In this document: positions 36,137 through 48,200 of the stretch, piece by piece
Position numbering within the stretch: the stretch's first letter is position 1
Layout: every line of letters starts with the position of its first letter
Assembly (NCBI GenBank): GCA_947846985.1
Contig: CANTUZ010000006.1
Span: 51,244,707 to 51,308,706 of the forward strand
Direction: 5' to 3'
DNA from: Fratercula arctica
Taxonomy: Eukaryota; Chordata; Aves; Charadriiformes; Alcidae
Length of the DNA: 64,000 bases
The notes under the pieces: generated by a model
Database searches by the model: none
Told to the model about the DNA's origin: nothing
The model's input: only the letters and a program-made list of their open reading frames with translations
Position numbers and translations under genes: made by a program

Positions 36137-38024
36137 CCGGTTATTAGATTCCGGTTAACGAGCAGTGCGTTGAATGCAGGAAGTGAAGTCCGCGGTGATT
36201 TACTGAAGAGGGCAATGGTGACCGGCTGCTCCGTTGCATCACCAGCTACACCGGACGAGTGGCCTCCCCCGCTGTGTCCTGTCTGCTGCCGTCCTGCAAA
36301 CCCTGTGACTACTGACATCAGCCCGCTGTGGGTGCAAGTCACCGACATCCTGATTAGGCAACACGACCTGCTCTTTGTGCCGCTGTAAATGACAACGTGA
36401 AGTGCTGGGCACTCCTTCAGGAGCTAGCTGACACACAGCAGCTGCATGCTTTTAACTTCACATCAGTTTGAAAACATGTTTCACTGGATGTGGTGTGAAG
36501 GTGCACGGGGAGACAGGCATGCTGTGGCAGTGCTCTCTGGAGAACTTTACACCCTGGAGACGTGATTGCTCCCGGTTTGTTTCAGTGGTTTCTGACAGCC
36601 CGTCACTGTCCTGTCCTGCCCTCGAAAGAGAAAGCAGCACCAGCTGAACTGAGGGGGTATAAAATCATACCAGTGCCCCTCCTCTCTCCCCATCCAGCGA
36701 TAACAGGGCTGAATAACACCCTCTGCTCCCTGGCTTGTGCCTGGGCTACCTGGCATTTCTGTGTGTCCCACACAAATACAGACAGACCGTCAGCCCTCGT
36801 GTCAGAGCAAAGCCAGGTTTGCACGGAGAGCTGAAACAGCTACAGTCAGAGGAGAAACAAACATAGAAGCCTTCGGGCCCACACGTGCTGCTTCTGACAC
36901 GGAGCGCCCAGCGCTAGGCCAGCACAGAGCAGCCTTTATTTGCACATCTCCATAAACCCTGGGATGGGCCAGGGGCTGGGGAGAGCAGACCGTTAGTGAC
37001 GCCCTGGCTCCGGCAGACGCAGCTTGCTCCCCACTGACTGGGCTTGCTGAAGTTCCCAGCGCTGTTCCAGCGGAGCACACGCATTCCTGTGAGACGGGGC
37101 AAGGCAGAAGATACGGCTGATCCTAATCGCCCCGTGTGCCGAAAACAAACCAGCCCTCCAGTCTGTGTCCGTGGCCAGCTGCATTCCAGCAGCCTGCCCA
37201 GAGCCAGCAGAACAACTGCACAGAAAACAACTTGAGGAATTCCTGGAATTTCTGAAGAGTATTAAAATAACCTTAGTATCCAACAGCAGGCAGGTATGAG
37301 AGATAATAGCAGAAGTGGCTGCTTATCCCTCTTTGATACTTGATTAAGTGCAAATTTTGTAATAAAGCATGTGAATATTGAGAGTGTTTATTTCAGCTTT
37401 CCTCTGCCTCCCAGATTCTTTGGGAGCAAGGACGCAAGGACTTCAGGAAGCCTCCAGAACGCTCAGTAAACCACGGTATGCTAACAATAAGATATTTTTT
37501 TTCTCCCGTTCATAATAATTTTCCCAGTTCCCAGAACTATTTGGATCTACAGTAGGAATAATCTCCTCTTGCTATTCTACACACATTTCTATCAGCAGCA
37601 AGATCTCCCTACATGGCAGCAGACATTTCACTTCAAAGTTCTTGCCAACCCTTTAGGCTGTAATTAGACTTGTAAGTGCTGGAGCCAATCTGCCCAACAG
37701 GGAAACTTCTCTGAAAACAAAGGGTTTGTAAAGGTTGAAAGAGATGACGGCAAACAAGAAATGGCTAGTGGCTTCTTGCAATTTCTCCTGCTGACTGCTC
37801 TTTCATTAAGTCTGGTGAATGAACACAGTTCTCTGAGCCTAACAATAGAGTCAAGAACACAGTTTCTCTTTTAAACTGTAGGCTCCAAGTTCTTCCCCTC
37901 TATCAACTGCAAGTTTTCCTGAGTCTGGAAATCAGACAGGAAAGACACGCTGTTGGGGTTCTGCTGTAACACTTATCTCCCAACCACTCACCAAAATCAC
38001 CTCACCTCAATTGTAATAGAAGTT
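36137..38024. other. Non-coding stretch between CR1 and the TATAG array
   Basis: Nothing gene-like was recognised. The sequence is mixed GC content at 36200-37200 and AT-leaning afterwards. Confidence 0.5.
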
Positions 38025-38099
38025 TATAGTATAGTATAGTATAGTATAGTATAGTATAGTATAGTATAGTATAGTATATGATATCATATCATATCATAT
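38025..38099 (+). repeat. (TATAG)n pentanucleotide array with (ATATC)n end
   Basis: About 10.5 units of TATAG (38025-38077) pass directly into about four units of ATATC (38080-38099). The CR1 at 38200-38574 begins 100 bp downstream. Likely length-polymorphic. Confidence 0.95.
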
Positions 38100-38199
38100 T
38101 ATGACATCTGTTACATCTTGCATTTACACTCTGTAGGAAAACCTTTGCAATGGATCTTACTTATGTCATATAAAAGGGGAAACTCATTCCCCTTTTTGG

Positions 38200-38574
38200 G
38201 GTTATTCATTCCAGAAAAGAGTCAGCTCCGGGGAGACCTTAATACAGCCTTTCAAACTACAAAGAGGACTTACAAGAAACAGACATTTACCAAGGCCTGT
38301 AGTGACAGGACATGGGGCAATGGTTTTAAACTGAAAGAGGGGAGATTTAGATTGGACATAAGGAAGAAATTTTTTATGCTGAGGGTGGTGAGACACTGGA
38401 ACAGGTTGCCCAGAGGAGTTGCGGATGCCCCATCATTAGAAGTGTTCAAAGTCAGGTTAGACGGGGCTTTGAGCAACCTGGTCTAGTGAAAGATGTCCCT
38501 GCCCATGGCAGAGGGCGTTGGACTAGATCATCTTTGGGTCCATTCCACCCCAAACCATTCTATGATTCTATGAT
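38200..38574 (+). mobile_element. CR1 LINE, 5'-truncated, plus orientation
   Basis: A continuous frame to 38486 encodes the CR1 ORF2 C-terminus (blocks Q-L-R-G-D-L, F-F-M-L-R-V-V-R-H-W-N-R-L-P, S-L-E-V-F-K-V-R-L-D). The 3' UTR follows and ends ACCATTCTATGATTCTATGA. It is inactive through 5' truncation. Confidence 0.93.
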
Positions 38575-41500
38575 TTATCTCTGCCTCCTGTGGAAGCTCT
38601 GTATCTTTGGCCAACAGCTAATCAAATCAGGGATTTTTCCTCCTCTCTCCTGCTGTATGCAGCTTTGATGATTCCAACAAGCACTTGGACACCAAAGCTT
38701 TTAGCAGCACTCCCTGAGCTACTAGTATTTTTGACACCAGTCCACACCTAAATTTAGCAATTCCCAGACCTAATGTCAGTGCAACTTTGCTATTGCTGAT
38801 TTAGAATAGGGCCCTGGCACAATATTCTCATTCTGAAAATAGCTTCTAATTCTTTACCCAGGGCAGAAGTGCTGTCCTGCTCTACCCGCACAACCTGATG
38901 ATTCAGTGATATACTTAGTTCTCCTCATGTTCAGAGTGATGCACAGAGTTATGAATTCCCCAGTCCTTGTTAGATCGATAACACTGAGGTTAGGTCTGAC
39001 CCAGATATTAAGATACATTGAATTTAAAGGACTCTCATATTTAAATCATATCCAAATCTGCAGTTGGAACCTGTCATTTAAGGGTACAAACACCAAACAC
39101 CTTCAGGCATAGACCCGCAGGTTGCACACTCCAGGATGTGAGTCTGCAAAGCGAGGGCTGGCTGCTGGTGTGCAGAAGTGACGCCAGCTGCTCCACACAT
39201 CTCCGTAGCATGTAAAGCAACCTTCACGTGCGTGTTCAGAGGATGAGCAATGAGCTTGGACTGTGTACACGCTTGGAGGCTCTTTTGCATGTATACAGAA
39301 GTGCTCCGTGCATACGTCATAGCTCGGGCCATCCCATATTCTCAAACTTGGCTCTCTCATTTAAGTCCAATAAACGATACCTCAGACTGCAAACCCTAGA
39401 GCTGGTCATTCATGAAGTGAAGTCTATCTGGCTATAAGCTCTAGGCGAGCTTACAGTCTCATGAGAATTTAATTCAGAAAGCACGGATTATGCTGCTTAC
39501 GTGACATGCCACATCTGAGTACAAAACCATTAATGCCTTGCAATTTTCCAGCTTATTATTCAGTAGTAACAGACATGGATGAAAATTAGACACAAGTAAC
39601 ACTACTCTAACTCCTGCCACTGCCACTGCACACCTATCGCTTCAATATACGTGATGCTGTGCTTATAAGTGACAACTGTCAGGGCCCCATTGACAACCCA
39701 CTGAGAACATCAACCCCACGTGTAAGATCTGGGGGGGTCATCTCACGCAAAGAGTTAAGCCGTGGTCAGAAAGTCCAGGAACAGAAGTCATACTTTTGTG
39801 TTTTCAAAGGGAAGCACTAACATTGACTAACATGGCCTCCCAGCCCTTGTTGCAAGGTGGACTAGAAAAACTATGGGTGAATCAGTCCAAAGCAAATCGA
39901 CCAGAAAATATTCCAAATTTCCAGGAAATTCAGTTTCATGTCTGATGGGCATCAATATCAACTCTTTGGATGAAGTTTCTTGATCAGTTTATCCACTTCT
40001 TAACTATGAAGGAATGCTTCTGCATGCTCCCAGTCACTCCATTCTGCCCCCTCCCTTGCATTTGGCGGTGACTGTACACCAGCATGGACACTCAGATAAA
40101 CTGGTGATCAAGATGAGTTCACCCAACTCAAAAGTAACCTCATGAAAAGACAAAAAGTCATCATAGCTGCACAGTTGCTAGCCTGATAGGAGGGCTACAA
40201 AGGGACTATGTGGGGTGGGTGTGGGGAGAAAAGAGGAAGGAAGGACAGCTGCACCAGCCCGAAATAAGCTTAGACCGATTGTGAAACCGTCATCAGAATA
40301 GACCTATGAATCAGATTTGCCTTCATAAAATGATACCACAGAACATCTGACCAAATCAGCTCCCCATAATAACATTTGAACATAAATTGCAAAATACCAC
40401 AGTAATGTAATTAATGTACCTAAGGTACTAGGCGGCACAGTAGTTAGGACTCCATGAACTTTGGCCTGTTTGCTACAATAACATCTATACAGGCTGCCTA
40501 CAGCCATTGGTGTAAATGAACTAGAAAGGGTTGTCCTCCTTCTGATTTTATCAAAAATGCCCAACTACCTCATTCTCACAGTCTAGGCTCAGAGCCATGT
40601 GGTTATGAAAGACCATCAGATTTCTCATACCAGAACCTACGAAGGCCACCTGCAAGTAAAGGCAACGAGAGTCCAGAATGACGGTTTTTGAATGGAGGGC
40701 GCTCGTTTGGCTCATCAAACAGAACTGCGCTTCTGGATTTAAAAACCATCTTTCTATTGATTAAATACCTCCTCTCATGAATCCTGGGCCCAGAGCCTGT
40801 GTGCTGGGCTGCACTGTACGACACAAGAGTGAGGGCACATGGATGGTGTTTCATCATGCAGGTGCACCCCGTCGGACGAGGTCTATGTGATGAAGAAGGC
40901 AGCAGTTGGGCCAGAGGCACCTACCACAGCCCCTCTGAGAGCACTCGGCCATTTCCTTGTGGCTCCGTGTAGGCTCAAAGGCTCAGAAGCATTAAATGAC
41001 AGACCTCTGATCCCAACCTCCTTGTGAAAATACTTCATTGGTAAGCAGGCTTCTGTGTTACTTTGTCTTTCTAAAACCGAATGGCTTTAGGGAAATTCCC
41101 TCCCACCTTCCTCTCCCGCTGGGCAAGAACAGCTACAAGTACGTTGCCTGTACCAAGAGTAGGAAACAGTAACAGCAGAGCAGCTTAACACAATCTGCAG
41201 GAACTGCAATTCATTAACATCTAGGTATCTCTCCATGTTCTATTGAATCTTGTCAACTCATTATTTATGCTGAAATACGGGCTAAAATCTCCAGCCAGAG
41301 CAGAGGCCGGCTGGAGCGGATGGCTGGATGCATACGAGGGTTCTGCCTGCCTAAAACCCCACTCCTGCGAGTGTAGGGCTGCTGCGCCAGCCCCCCAGCA
41401 GCCGTCAGTCCTGTCCCCCGAACACCTCCGCAGCCCTGGCCCCGTGTGCGCTGCAGCAGCGCGGGACAGAGTGGGATTAACACACAGGGTAGGTGTTTCC

Positions 41501-43799
41501 TGGAGGAAAACCCATGTGAGGTGCTTTGGAGAACCGCAGCCCTGAGAGCGCCGTCTCCTTTCCCGTCGGTTTAGCTGTGCAGCCCTGGCAGGGCTGAGGC
41601 CAGCGGGACAAGATATGGCTGGGGTGGGACGCTAAATGCTTAATTTATAACCAAATAAGGAGGATGTTCTAAGAAAACCCTCCCTAACAACATTACTGGG
41701 TAAAACAAAAAGGTGGAGCTTTATTCTAAATAAGTTTATATCTTAACAGAGGATGTGACCCTAACAGGATTCAGGTTAAAAGAAAAAGAAAAGAGAAAGG
41801 AAAGAGAGAGAAACAGTAAGTCCATTCCTTTTACTACTGGCAAATAAAATCCCCAAGTCTCCTACTGTCATTCCAGATCAGAAGCAGAATGAAGTCTGCT
41901 TACTCCACTGACAGAAACGCCTCTTTTAAACTGGAGAAAATTCAGATCAGCCACGAAGGGAAATCAGTGAGCACAACGGAACGTGGCTGATCCTTTGAGC
42001 AGATGTCACTTTTCAGGAGAAAAGCGGACACAACTGTAAGACAAACTCAGTCGCAGCAAACTAAGCCTATCTGTAGTGCTAATTAGAAGCAGTCACTTTT
42101 GTTCAGTAATTTAAACACCTCTGACTTTGCTTTCTGTGAACCTAGTTCTTAGAATCTTGTAATTATGTCTGAATCATGTTTCCCCATACACACACCTTAA
42201 ATTTCAAAGGTATCTCCTGATTTTGAAAATGTGACTCCTTGAAGCTGTATTTTCTGGAAACTCTGTTATCCGGACACAGATAACACAGATATATTTTGGT
42301 TTTAATTTTTAAATGTCTTTGGAACATTTGACTTTGGAAGGCTCTGAGTTGAGATTTTTCATGCTTGTGTTTGGCAAGCTGGCCTCCTACACATTAAAAA
42401 TATTAAGTCAAAATTGCATGGTTATAGTCATATTCAGTTGAAGCAGAAGTGAATCATCGTTGGTTTTTTTTTTTACAGTTAGCTGTGGAAGGAAGAATCC
42501 AGCTGTTTGGGTTTTTTTTTCCCCTCTGGTTTACCAATTTCAACTGAAAACGTAAACAGGAAAAACTGGTATCACCAGCCAAGAAATCGGTGGTCTAGTT
42601 TTTTACATATCTATCACTGAGAATTTCTCATTCTGAAAGGGACTGATTTAGCACTGATAAAGTGCTCTAATGGGATGACACCTAAAAGGAAGAATGAAGA
42701 ATAAATTTATGAAACCCCCCCACATTTGTGAACTAGGGATGGAATCAGCAATTATCATTTTGGTAAGAAAAATGAATGATGCTTTGTTTATAAGGTTATT
42801 TCTACTGTTCTTTAAATGCTGCTTAGGTAAGATGCCAAATTTACACAATTATCTACAAACATTTCCTGCGAGGGTGAACTCCCAATTGTAAAGAATTCTA
42901 TTTTGTCGTACTGCAGAATCAAACAGACGAGAGAAATCTGTGAGGGCTGCTATAAGGTGTTCAGTCATATTAAGACACAGAAGAGGAGAAAGGAGAGATA
43001 AGTGAAAAACTCCTTAGGCCTCGAAGCTTCCCCAAAGAGAACCCATACTCCAAAGCGCCTCATCCTTCCCTGGGACTGTCAGCTCCTCAGCGTTTACCCT
43101 TGCTCCACTTCTGCCGGGTGCCCTTGACAAGAGCATTCCTCTCTGGTGTGTAAAAAGAAAACAATTCCTCACCTCATGGAGCTGTTAGAGTTTAGGGTTG
43201 TAAAGTGCCTGTTAAACAAACAGCAATTGTCATGCTATGCAATAGTTAGATTTCTGTGAAGTCAATGATGAGGTCAGGAATGATTCAGATCGATCAGAGT
43301 CATGTGAAAGAATGGAAGCTACGCTATGGGCTTGTGTTTGATATTTATATTCAGTGAGAAATCTCAGATTTCCACTAAACCGTGCAAGGCACAGCATTAT
43401 AGTGGCTTTCCAACTTAATTTGAATGAGCCTTTTTTTTTAACCTAGTTTTCCTCTTTACAAAAGTTTTGCAGAAGTGTATTTAAAGAAGGCACGTTCATA
43501 GCGCTTATCTTGGCTTGTTTTTTAAATACGTCCATCTCAATCTACTGACCACAGAGACTGACTTATTATTGATGTACTTCAATAATCTGACACTGCCCTC
43601 AAGATGACACAAATAAGTCACCAAGGTTTGTGAGGAAGGTAGAAAAAACCCTAAACCTCACTTTTCCTTCCTCCTCTGAAGATTTCCAACAGACGGTGAA
43701 ATAAACAAATTGAACTGTGACCTACAAACTACCTACTGACTTAACAAGATGTTATTTAGCACCTCAGAGGCTTAGAGCAGCAATTAACTAAACTTTTAT
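38575..43799. other. Non-coding stretch upstream of the CpG island
   Basis: No exon or RNA gene was recognised. A 105-codon minus-strand open frame at 40603-40920 and a 100-codon plus frame at 41243-41545 show no domain, signal peptide or splice context and are treated as chance. Purine-rich runs occur at 41780-41820. Confidence 0.45.
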
Positions 43800-43910
43800 C
43801 ATAGAATCATACAATTGCTTATGTTGGTACAGACCATTAAGATCATCAAGTCCAATCATTAACCCAGCACTGCCAAGTCCACCACTAAACCATGTCCCTC
43901 AGGGCCACAT
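43800..43910 (-). mobile_element. CR1 3' fragment, minus orientation
   Basis: ATAGAATCATACAATTGCTT, a diverged 'pair of words' CAGACCATTAAGATCATCAA and GTCCAATCATTAACCCAGCA match the reverse complement of an older CR1 subfamily 3' end, running to CACTAAACCATGTCCCTCAG. Confidence 0.85.
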
Positions 43911-44335
43911 CAGCTGCCCCTCGAGGGCCGTGTCCAGTTTTGGGCCCCTCACTGCAGGAGGGACACTGAGGGGCTGGAGCGTGTCCAGAGACGGGTAACG
44001 GAGCTGGTGAGGGGTCTGGAGCACAAGTGCTGTGAGGAGCGGCTGAGGGAGCTGGGGGTGTTCAGCCTGGAGAGAAGGGGGCTGAGGGGAGACCTTCTCG
44101 CTCTCTGCAGCTCCCTGAAAGGAGGGGGCAGCCAGGGGGGGTCGGGCTCTTCTCCCAAGGAACAGGCCATGGGACACGAGGAAACGGCCTCAAGTTGCGC
44201 CAGGGGAGGTTTAGGATGGATATTGGGGAAAATTTCTTCACTGAAAGGGTTGTCAAGCATTGGAAGAGGCTGCCCAGGGAAGGGGTTGAGTCACCATCCC
44301 TGGAGGTATTTAAAAGTCCTCTAAGATATTTTTAA
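43906..44335 (+). mobile_element. CR1 ORF2 3' fragment, plus orientation, abutting an inverted CR1
   Basis: GTGTCCAGTTTTGGGCCCCT and TGAGGGAGCTGGGGGTGTTC are CR1 ORF2 C-terminal coding blocks, followed by the CCCAGGGAAGGGGTTGAGTC and GGAGGTATTTAAAAG blocks of the CR1 3' region. The copy stops before the terminal 8-bp repeats. It lies tail-out against the inverted fragment at 43800-43910, giving a head-to-head arrangement directly beside the CpG island. Confidence 0.9.
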
Positions 44336-44559
44336 GATACATTTTTGGAATATAACTTTGAACTTCTAAGAAACATTGCTTTTAGCCCTTCGAGACCCTG
44401 CTCCACCCGCAGGGTGCACCCTCACCCTCGCCGCCTCCTCGGGAGAGAGGAAGAGGGAAAACCAACCCAGCCGGCATCACGGCGGGGCAGCGGCAGCGCG
44501 GACCCCCGGCGGCGGGCGGCGGCGGGACAGCGCGGGGAGCGGAGCGGGGCCGGCCCGGC

Positions 44560-44699
44560 GGGGGCGGGGCCAGCGGCGCCGGGCCCAGGGATCCCATATG
44601 CCGGAGCCGGCGGGGCCAGCCCGGCCCGCTTCCCCGGGGAAGGAGGCGGAGGAGAAGGCAGGAAGCGGAGGAGAAGGCGGCCGCTGCCCCGTCCCCCCG
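44560..44699 (+). other. B3GNT5: Probable untranslated first exon of B3GNT5
   Basis: Within the CpG island a plausible plus-strand donor follows CCCCCCG at 44700 (GTGAGGTACG); a second possible donor, GTACGC, starts five bases further on. Splicing to the acceptor at 60918-60919 would remove about 16.2 kb. The 5' end given is arbitrary because no start site can be read from sequence. Mammalian B3GNT5 also has non-coding 5' exons ahead of a single coding exon. Confidence 0.45.
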
Positions 44700-45185
44700 G
44701 TGAGGTACGCGAGTCCCTGCGGGCCGCCGGCCCGGCCCGTTCCCCTCTCCCTTCCCCGCGTTCCGCCTTCGCTCTCTCGCAGCTGGGTCGTTCGGTTCTG
44801 GTTTGTGTAAAGCGAGTCGACGGGTGATTAAAATTGGCGAAGGTGTTCTGTTTTCCTAAAGGCTTTTTTCCCCTCCCTGCCTGGCTCGGGGGGCTGCGAG
44901 AGCCCCGCGCGGGGAGGCGGGGGTCGGGCTTCGCCCTGGAATTGCGCTTCCACGCGTTGGGCAAACGAGTTTTCCAGCTGCTTTGTTTCTGCTACGGACC
45001 GCATCCATTAGCTCCGAGCGCGGCCCCTTGCTCGTGCCTTAACGAAGGGGTTTGTCGGAGTTCGGGATTTCAAATTTCTGTGACAAACGAGCCCCAAACT
45101 TCAGTGCAAGTTTAATGTCTGTTTTGTGGAGCCTTTTAGCAGATTCCCCTCCCCCCGGGCTCAAATAATTGTCTGGCAATCGATT

Positions 45186-45217
45186 ATATTTTTTTTTTTT
45201 AAAAAAAAAAAAAAAAA
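45186..45217 (+). repeat. T-run followed by A-run
   Basis: An A/T homopolymer pair (about 12 T then about 17 A) sits inside the CpG island and is self-complementary. A further run of about 20 T lies at 45399-45418. Confidence 0.85.
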
Positions 45218-48200
45218 GGTAGAAAAACCTCAGGAACTTTCTGTGGCCTTTTGGGGGTCTCTCTCGCCCCCGGGGCCGTGGAGGGAGAACTCGCAGCCGC
45301 TCCAGCGCTGCAGTGAAAACCCCATTCAAAGCAGTGCTGGTCCCTCCGCCCCTGGTTCCGGCAGCCCCTCCCGAGTTCCTATTTCTCCAATTTCTTTTCT
45401 TTTTTTTTTTTTTTTTTCCCCTACAGGAAAAGTGCTGTGGGTTTGGGCTTTGTTTTTTCCCCTCAACTGTTCCCACCCCAGAAACTGGCAAATCCGGCTG
45501 GGAGTCTCCGCGCAGCCCTGGGTTGCGACACGGGGACGCACCCCCGAAGGCGCCGGGGCAGCGCTGCCGCCCGGCCTCGTTAGCGCCCTAATTAGCGCCG
45601 GGAGCGGCTCCGCGGGAAACACCGCTTTGAGAGAGCGCGTTGGGCCAAAGGCGGAAACCCCGAACGCCTTCAGAAAGCGCCTTTGCGCTAAGCAGAGCTA
45701 ATTAAAAGGCCTCTCTCTGTGGGTCCGCGATGCGGGCCGGGCCGCGGGCCCCGCGCTGTGCCGGCGGGAGGTGTGGGGGGCCGAGCCGGCCCCCGCCTTT
45801 GTTCCCCGCGGCCGCATGGCTGAACGCCGCGCTCTGCCCCTGCCCCTGCCCCTTCCCGGGCCGCTGCCGGAGGCGGGGGGGGCAAGGACCGATCGGCGCC
45901 GGTGTCGGGACCGGCTGGGGGGCCGGACCCGCTGAGCGAGGCGCGGCGGCAGCAACAATCGGCGGAAAGAGCGCGGGGGCGACGGGGGAACCTCCACCCT
46001 CCGGGCGCTCGAAGGGTTTGGGGAGCGCTTGGGATGCTCCGGGCGCCGGGTCACCCTCGCTGCAGGGAGCGCGGGGAACAGCCCAGCGCGGTGGGGGAAG
46101 GGCTTTGTTAGCTCCTTCTGAGCAAGGTCTTGGGGTATCTAGAGGTGCAGGCTGGCGTTACTCCAGCGTAAGCAACTCAACCAAGTGCAAGGCAATGATA
46201 AAAAGGGCCCTTAATTCTATTCTGGCTACGCAGAGCAGAACTCGGTACGTGCTGCAGCATCCTCATCTAGTGCCTGCCCAGGCTGATGATGCCTGAGGAC
46301 CTCTTGGCAGTAGTGGTGATACTACTAGTGTGACTGCTGAAATCTATTGTGTGTGATGCTGTCTTGCTCTCACCTCTGCTCCCCAGTTCTTGCATTTCTC
46401 CTAGCAGTTGGAAAGGGAAAAGGATGTGGTTAGTAAAGGCATAGATTATTTTTAAAAAAGGGAAAAAGAGTTGTATTCTGAGAGAGGATAGATGCCAGCT
46501 TTTTTTTTTTTTTTCCCTTTGTTGAGCAGGGCAGGAGATACTAAATCACTGTTTATAACAACAGCCAGGGAATATTCTAGCGGTATTCCAGAAGGTTGGA
46601 CCGTCACATTGAGCTGGGTGTTGCTGTGGTACTATGGGAGTTACTGGTTGTTCTGCACAGAACTACTTTCATAGAAGCTCACCATCTGTTATATACAGAA
46701 ATACAGTGTCTCGGTGAAAACGTGGGCTTTTTCAGTGGTAAGGTTTGGGGTTTCTTTTTCTGCTTAGAAGTGTAATAGCAGTATCTGCTAACTCTTCCAC
46801 TGAGTTAATCTAAACTGTATCACTTCCTGCTTTCTCTAAGATCCTAAATTATTGAGAACAAAGTGGTTGCTCATGCTGCCCAAAGCAGTGGTTGGGACAT
46901 TCTGACATCTGGCCAAACTGGAGTAGTGAGTACTGAAGCTAGGAATGGAAATTCACCTACAGGTGAGGGAGAAGAAGCGTGTGGAAAACCTGCAAGTCAT
47001 CGCTTATCACTTGAAATGCCAGTGGCTTATGTGTTTGGTGTTCTGCACCTACAGTGTTACAGCATCTAGGATGTACCAAGCAGTGCCTCGTCTCCCACGG
47101 TTATCAGCCGAGGCCTGGAGAATTGTCAAGGGAATCCTTTAACTTGAAGATGTCAATTACTAAAAGTACAGAAGTACTGAGAGGTTTTTGTTGTTGGGAA
47201 AACATACTGTGGTTTTGCTGTTACTGCAGCAGGTCTGCTGGGCCTTGGAACTGGTAGAAAGTGGTGGAAGGAACCAGAAAGTGATGGATTAGCATTGCAG
47301 TACTAGCTCTTCCTTCCATATGGCTTGTGGAGTTTAGTAAAGTACCTTCCTCAGCTTCCTAGGATACGCACATCTCAAGTGAGGCTGTTGGAATATTCAG
47401 CAGACCTCAGTAATAACTAATCTTTAAATTCCTGTGGAAAGCAGCAAGTAAATGGTCCACCGGTTGGCCGGAAGTGACAGCAGGATTTCCCACTGATACA
47501 GGAGACATTGTGTATTTGGAATCTTTGCAACATTTGGGAAACTGTGGTCCAGACCCTGAACTGAGATCTGTGCATTCCTGAGTCTTCAAAGACTGAAATG
47601 AGAGTCATGGACACTTGAGCCACGGTTTCCCCTCTCTTACAAGTTTTGCAAATAGGGCACTTGTCCTTGGCAGCAAGGGGGGGAATGCTGTGGCAGGATC
47701 TTTGAAAGATGACCCTTGGCTTGCGTTTTATAGTCAATGGGGAAACCACTGCAACCTATGGAGACAGGGTGATAAAACAACCTCTTCATTTTGGAATTGC
47801 AACTTTTTAGAATGAACCTGTACCAGTTGTGAAGTTGACCTGTTGCTTGGGTGGCTGCATAGACTCATCTTCAACTTAGATGGAATTGTGGCTTGGAGAT
47901 GCTGCTGCTACATAACTCAGAAAATCTAACAGATCCCAAGACTGCTTAAGCAACCAAGCTGTGGACAGATGACCTTCAAAGAAGGGAATGTTGTTGTAAG
48001 TGAAAGCAACTTGGTTTGAAAGACTGTTGAAGAGGGACATACGTCTACGTATTGCTAAGACCACAGACTGCAGGAGTTACTGCCTTGTAGCGTACAGCAA
48101 GTTTGCTTGCTGCAGACCAGTTTCATGAGGTCAAGCTGTCTGGTACCATCTCCAGATTGCTGGATGTAGTCTTAAACTTGAATAAAAAGTGTTTGGTCAC

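Larger units (their letters stand above)
44400..46110. promoter_or_regulatory. B3GNT5: CpG island, probable B3GNT5 promoter
   Basis: About 1.7 kb rich in CpG with several GC boxes, for example GGCGGGGGCGGGGCC near 44555-44575. It is interrupted by T and A tracts at about 45189-45217 and 45399-45418. No TATA box is evident. It is the strongest CpG island in the window and lies upstream of B3GNT5 on the same strand. It could also drive minus-strand transcription toward MCF2L2 exons, as bidirectional CpG promoters often do; no minus-strand first exon was identified. Long open frames here reflect GC-rich composition. Confidence 0.75.

Noticed and set aside
36571..36634. Possible minus-strand exon with a good acceptor and a Ser/Thr/Glu-rich frame resembling a linker
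   Set aside because: The donor (CCAGG then GTGTAA) is weak, the sequence has no recognisable homology and the phase could not be tied to a neighbouring exon.
40603..40920. 105-codon minus-strand open frame with a protein-like C-terminal half
   Set aside because: No family could be recognised, there is no splice or start context, and it is within the length expected by chance over 64 kb. A protein search would settle it.
41243..41545. 100-codon plus-strand open frame
   Set aside because: No domain, signal peptide or splice context; GC-rich middle part explains the lack of stops.
44345..44964. Overlapping long open frames of 144-180 codons on both strands in the CpG island
   Set aside because: They overlap in several frames, are Arg/Pro/Gly/Ala-rich and have no domain; this is the expected effect of very GC-rich DNA with few stop codons.
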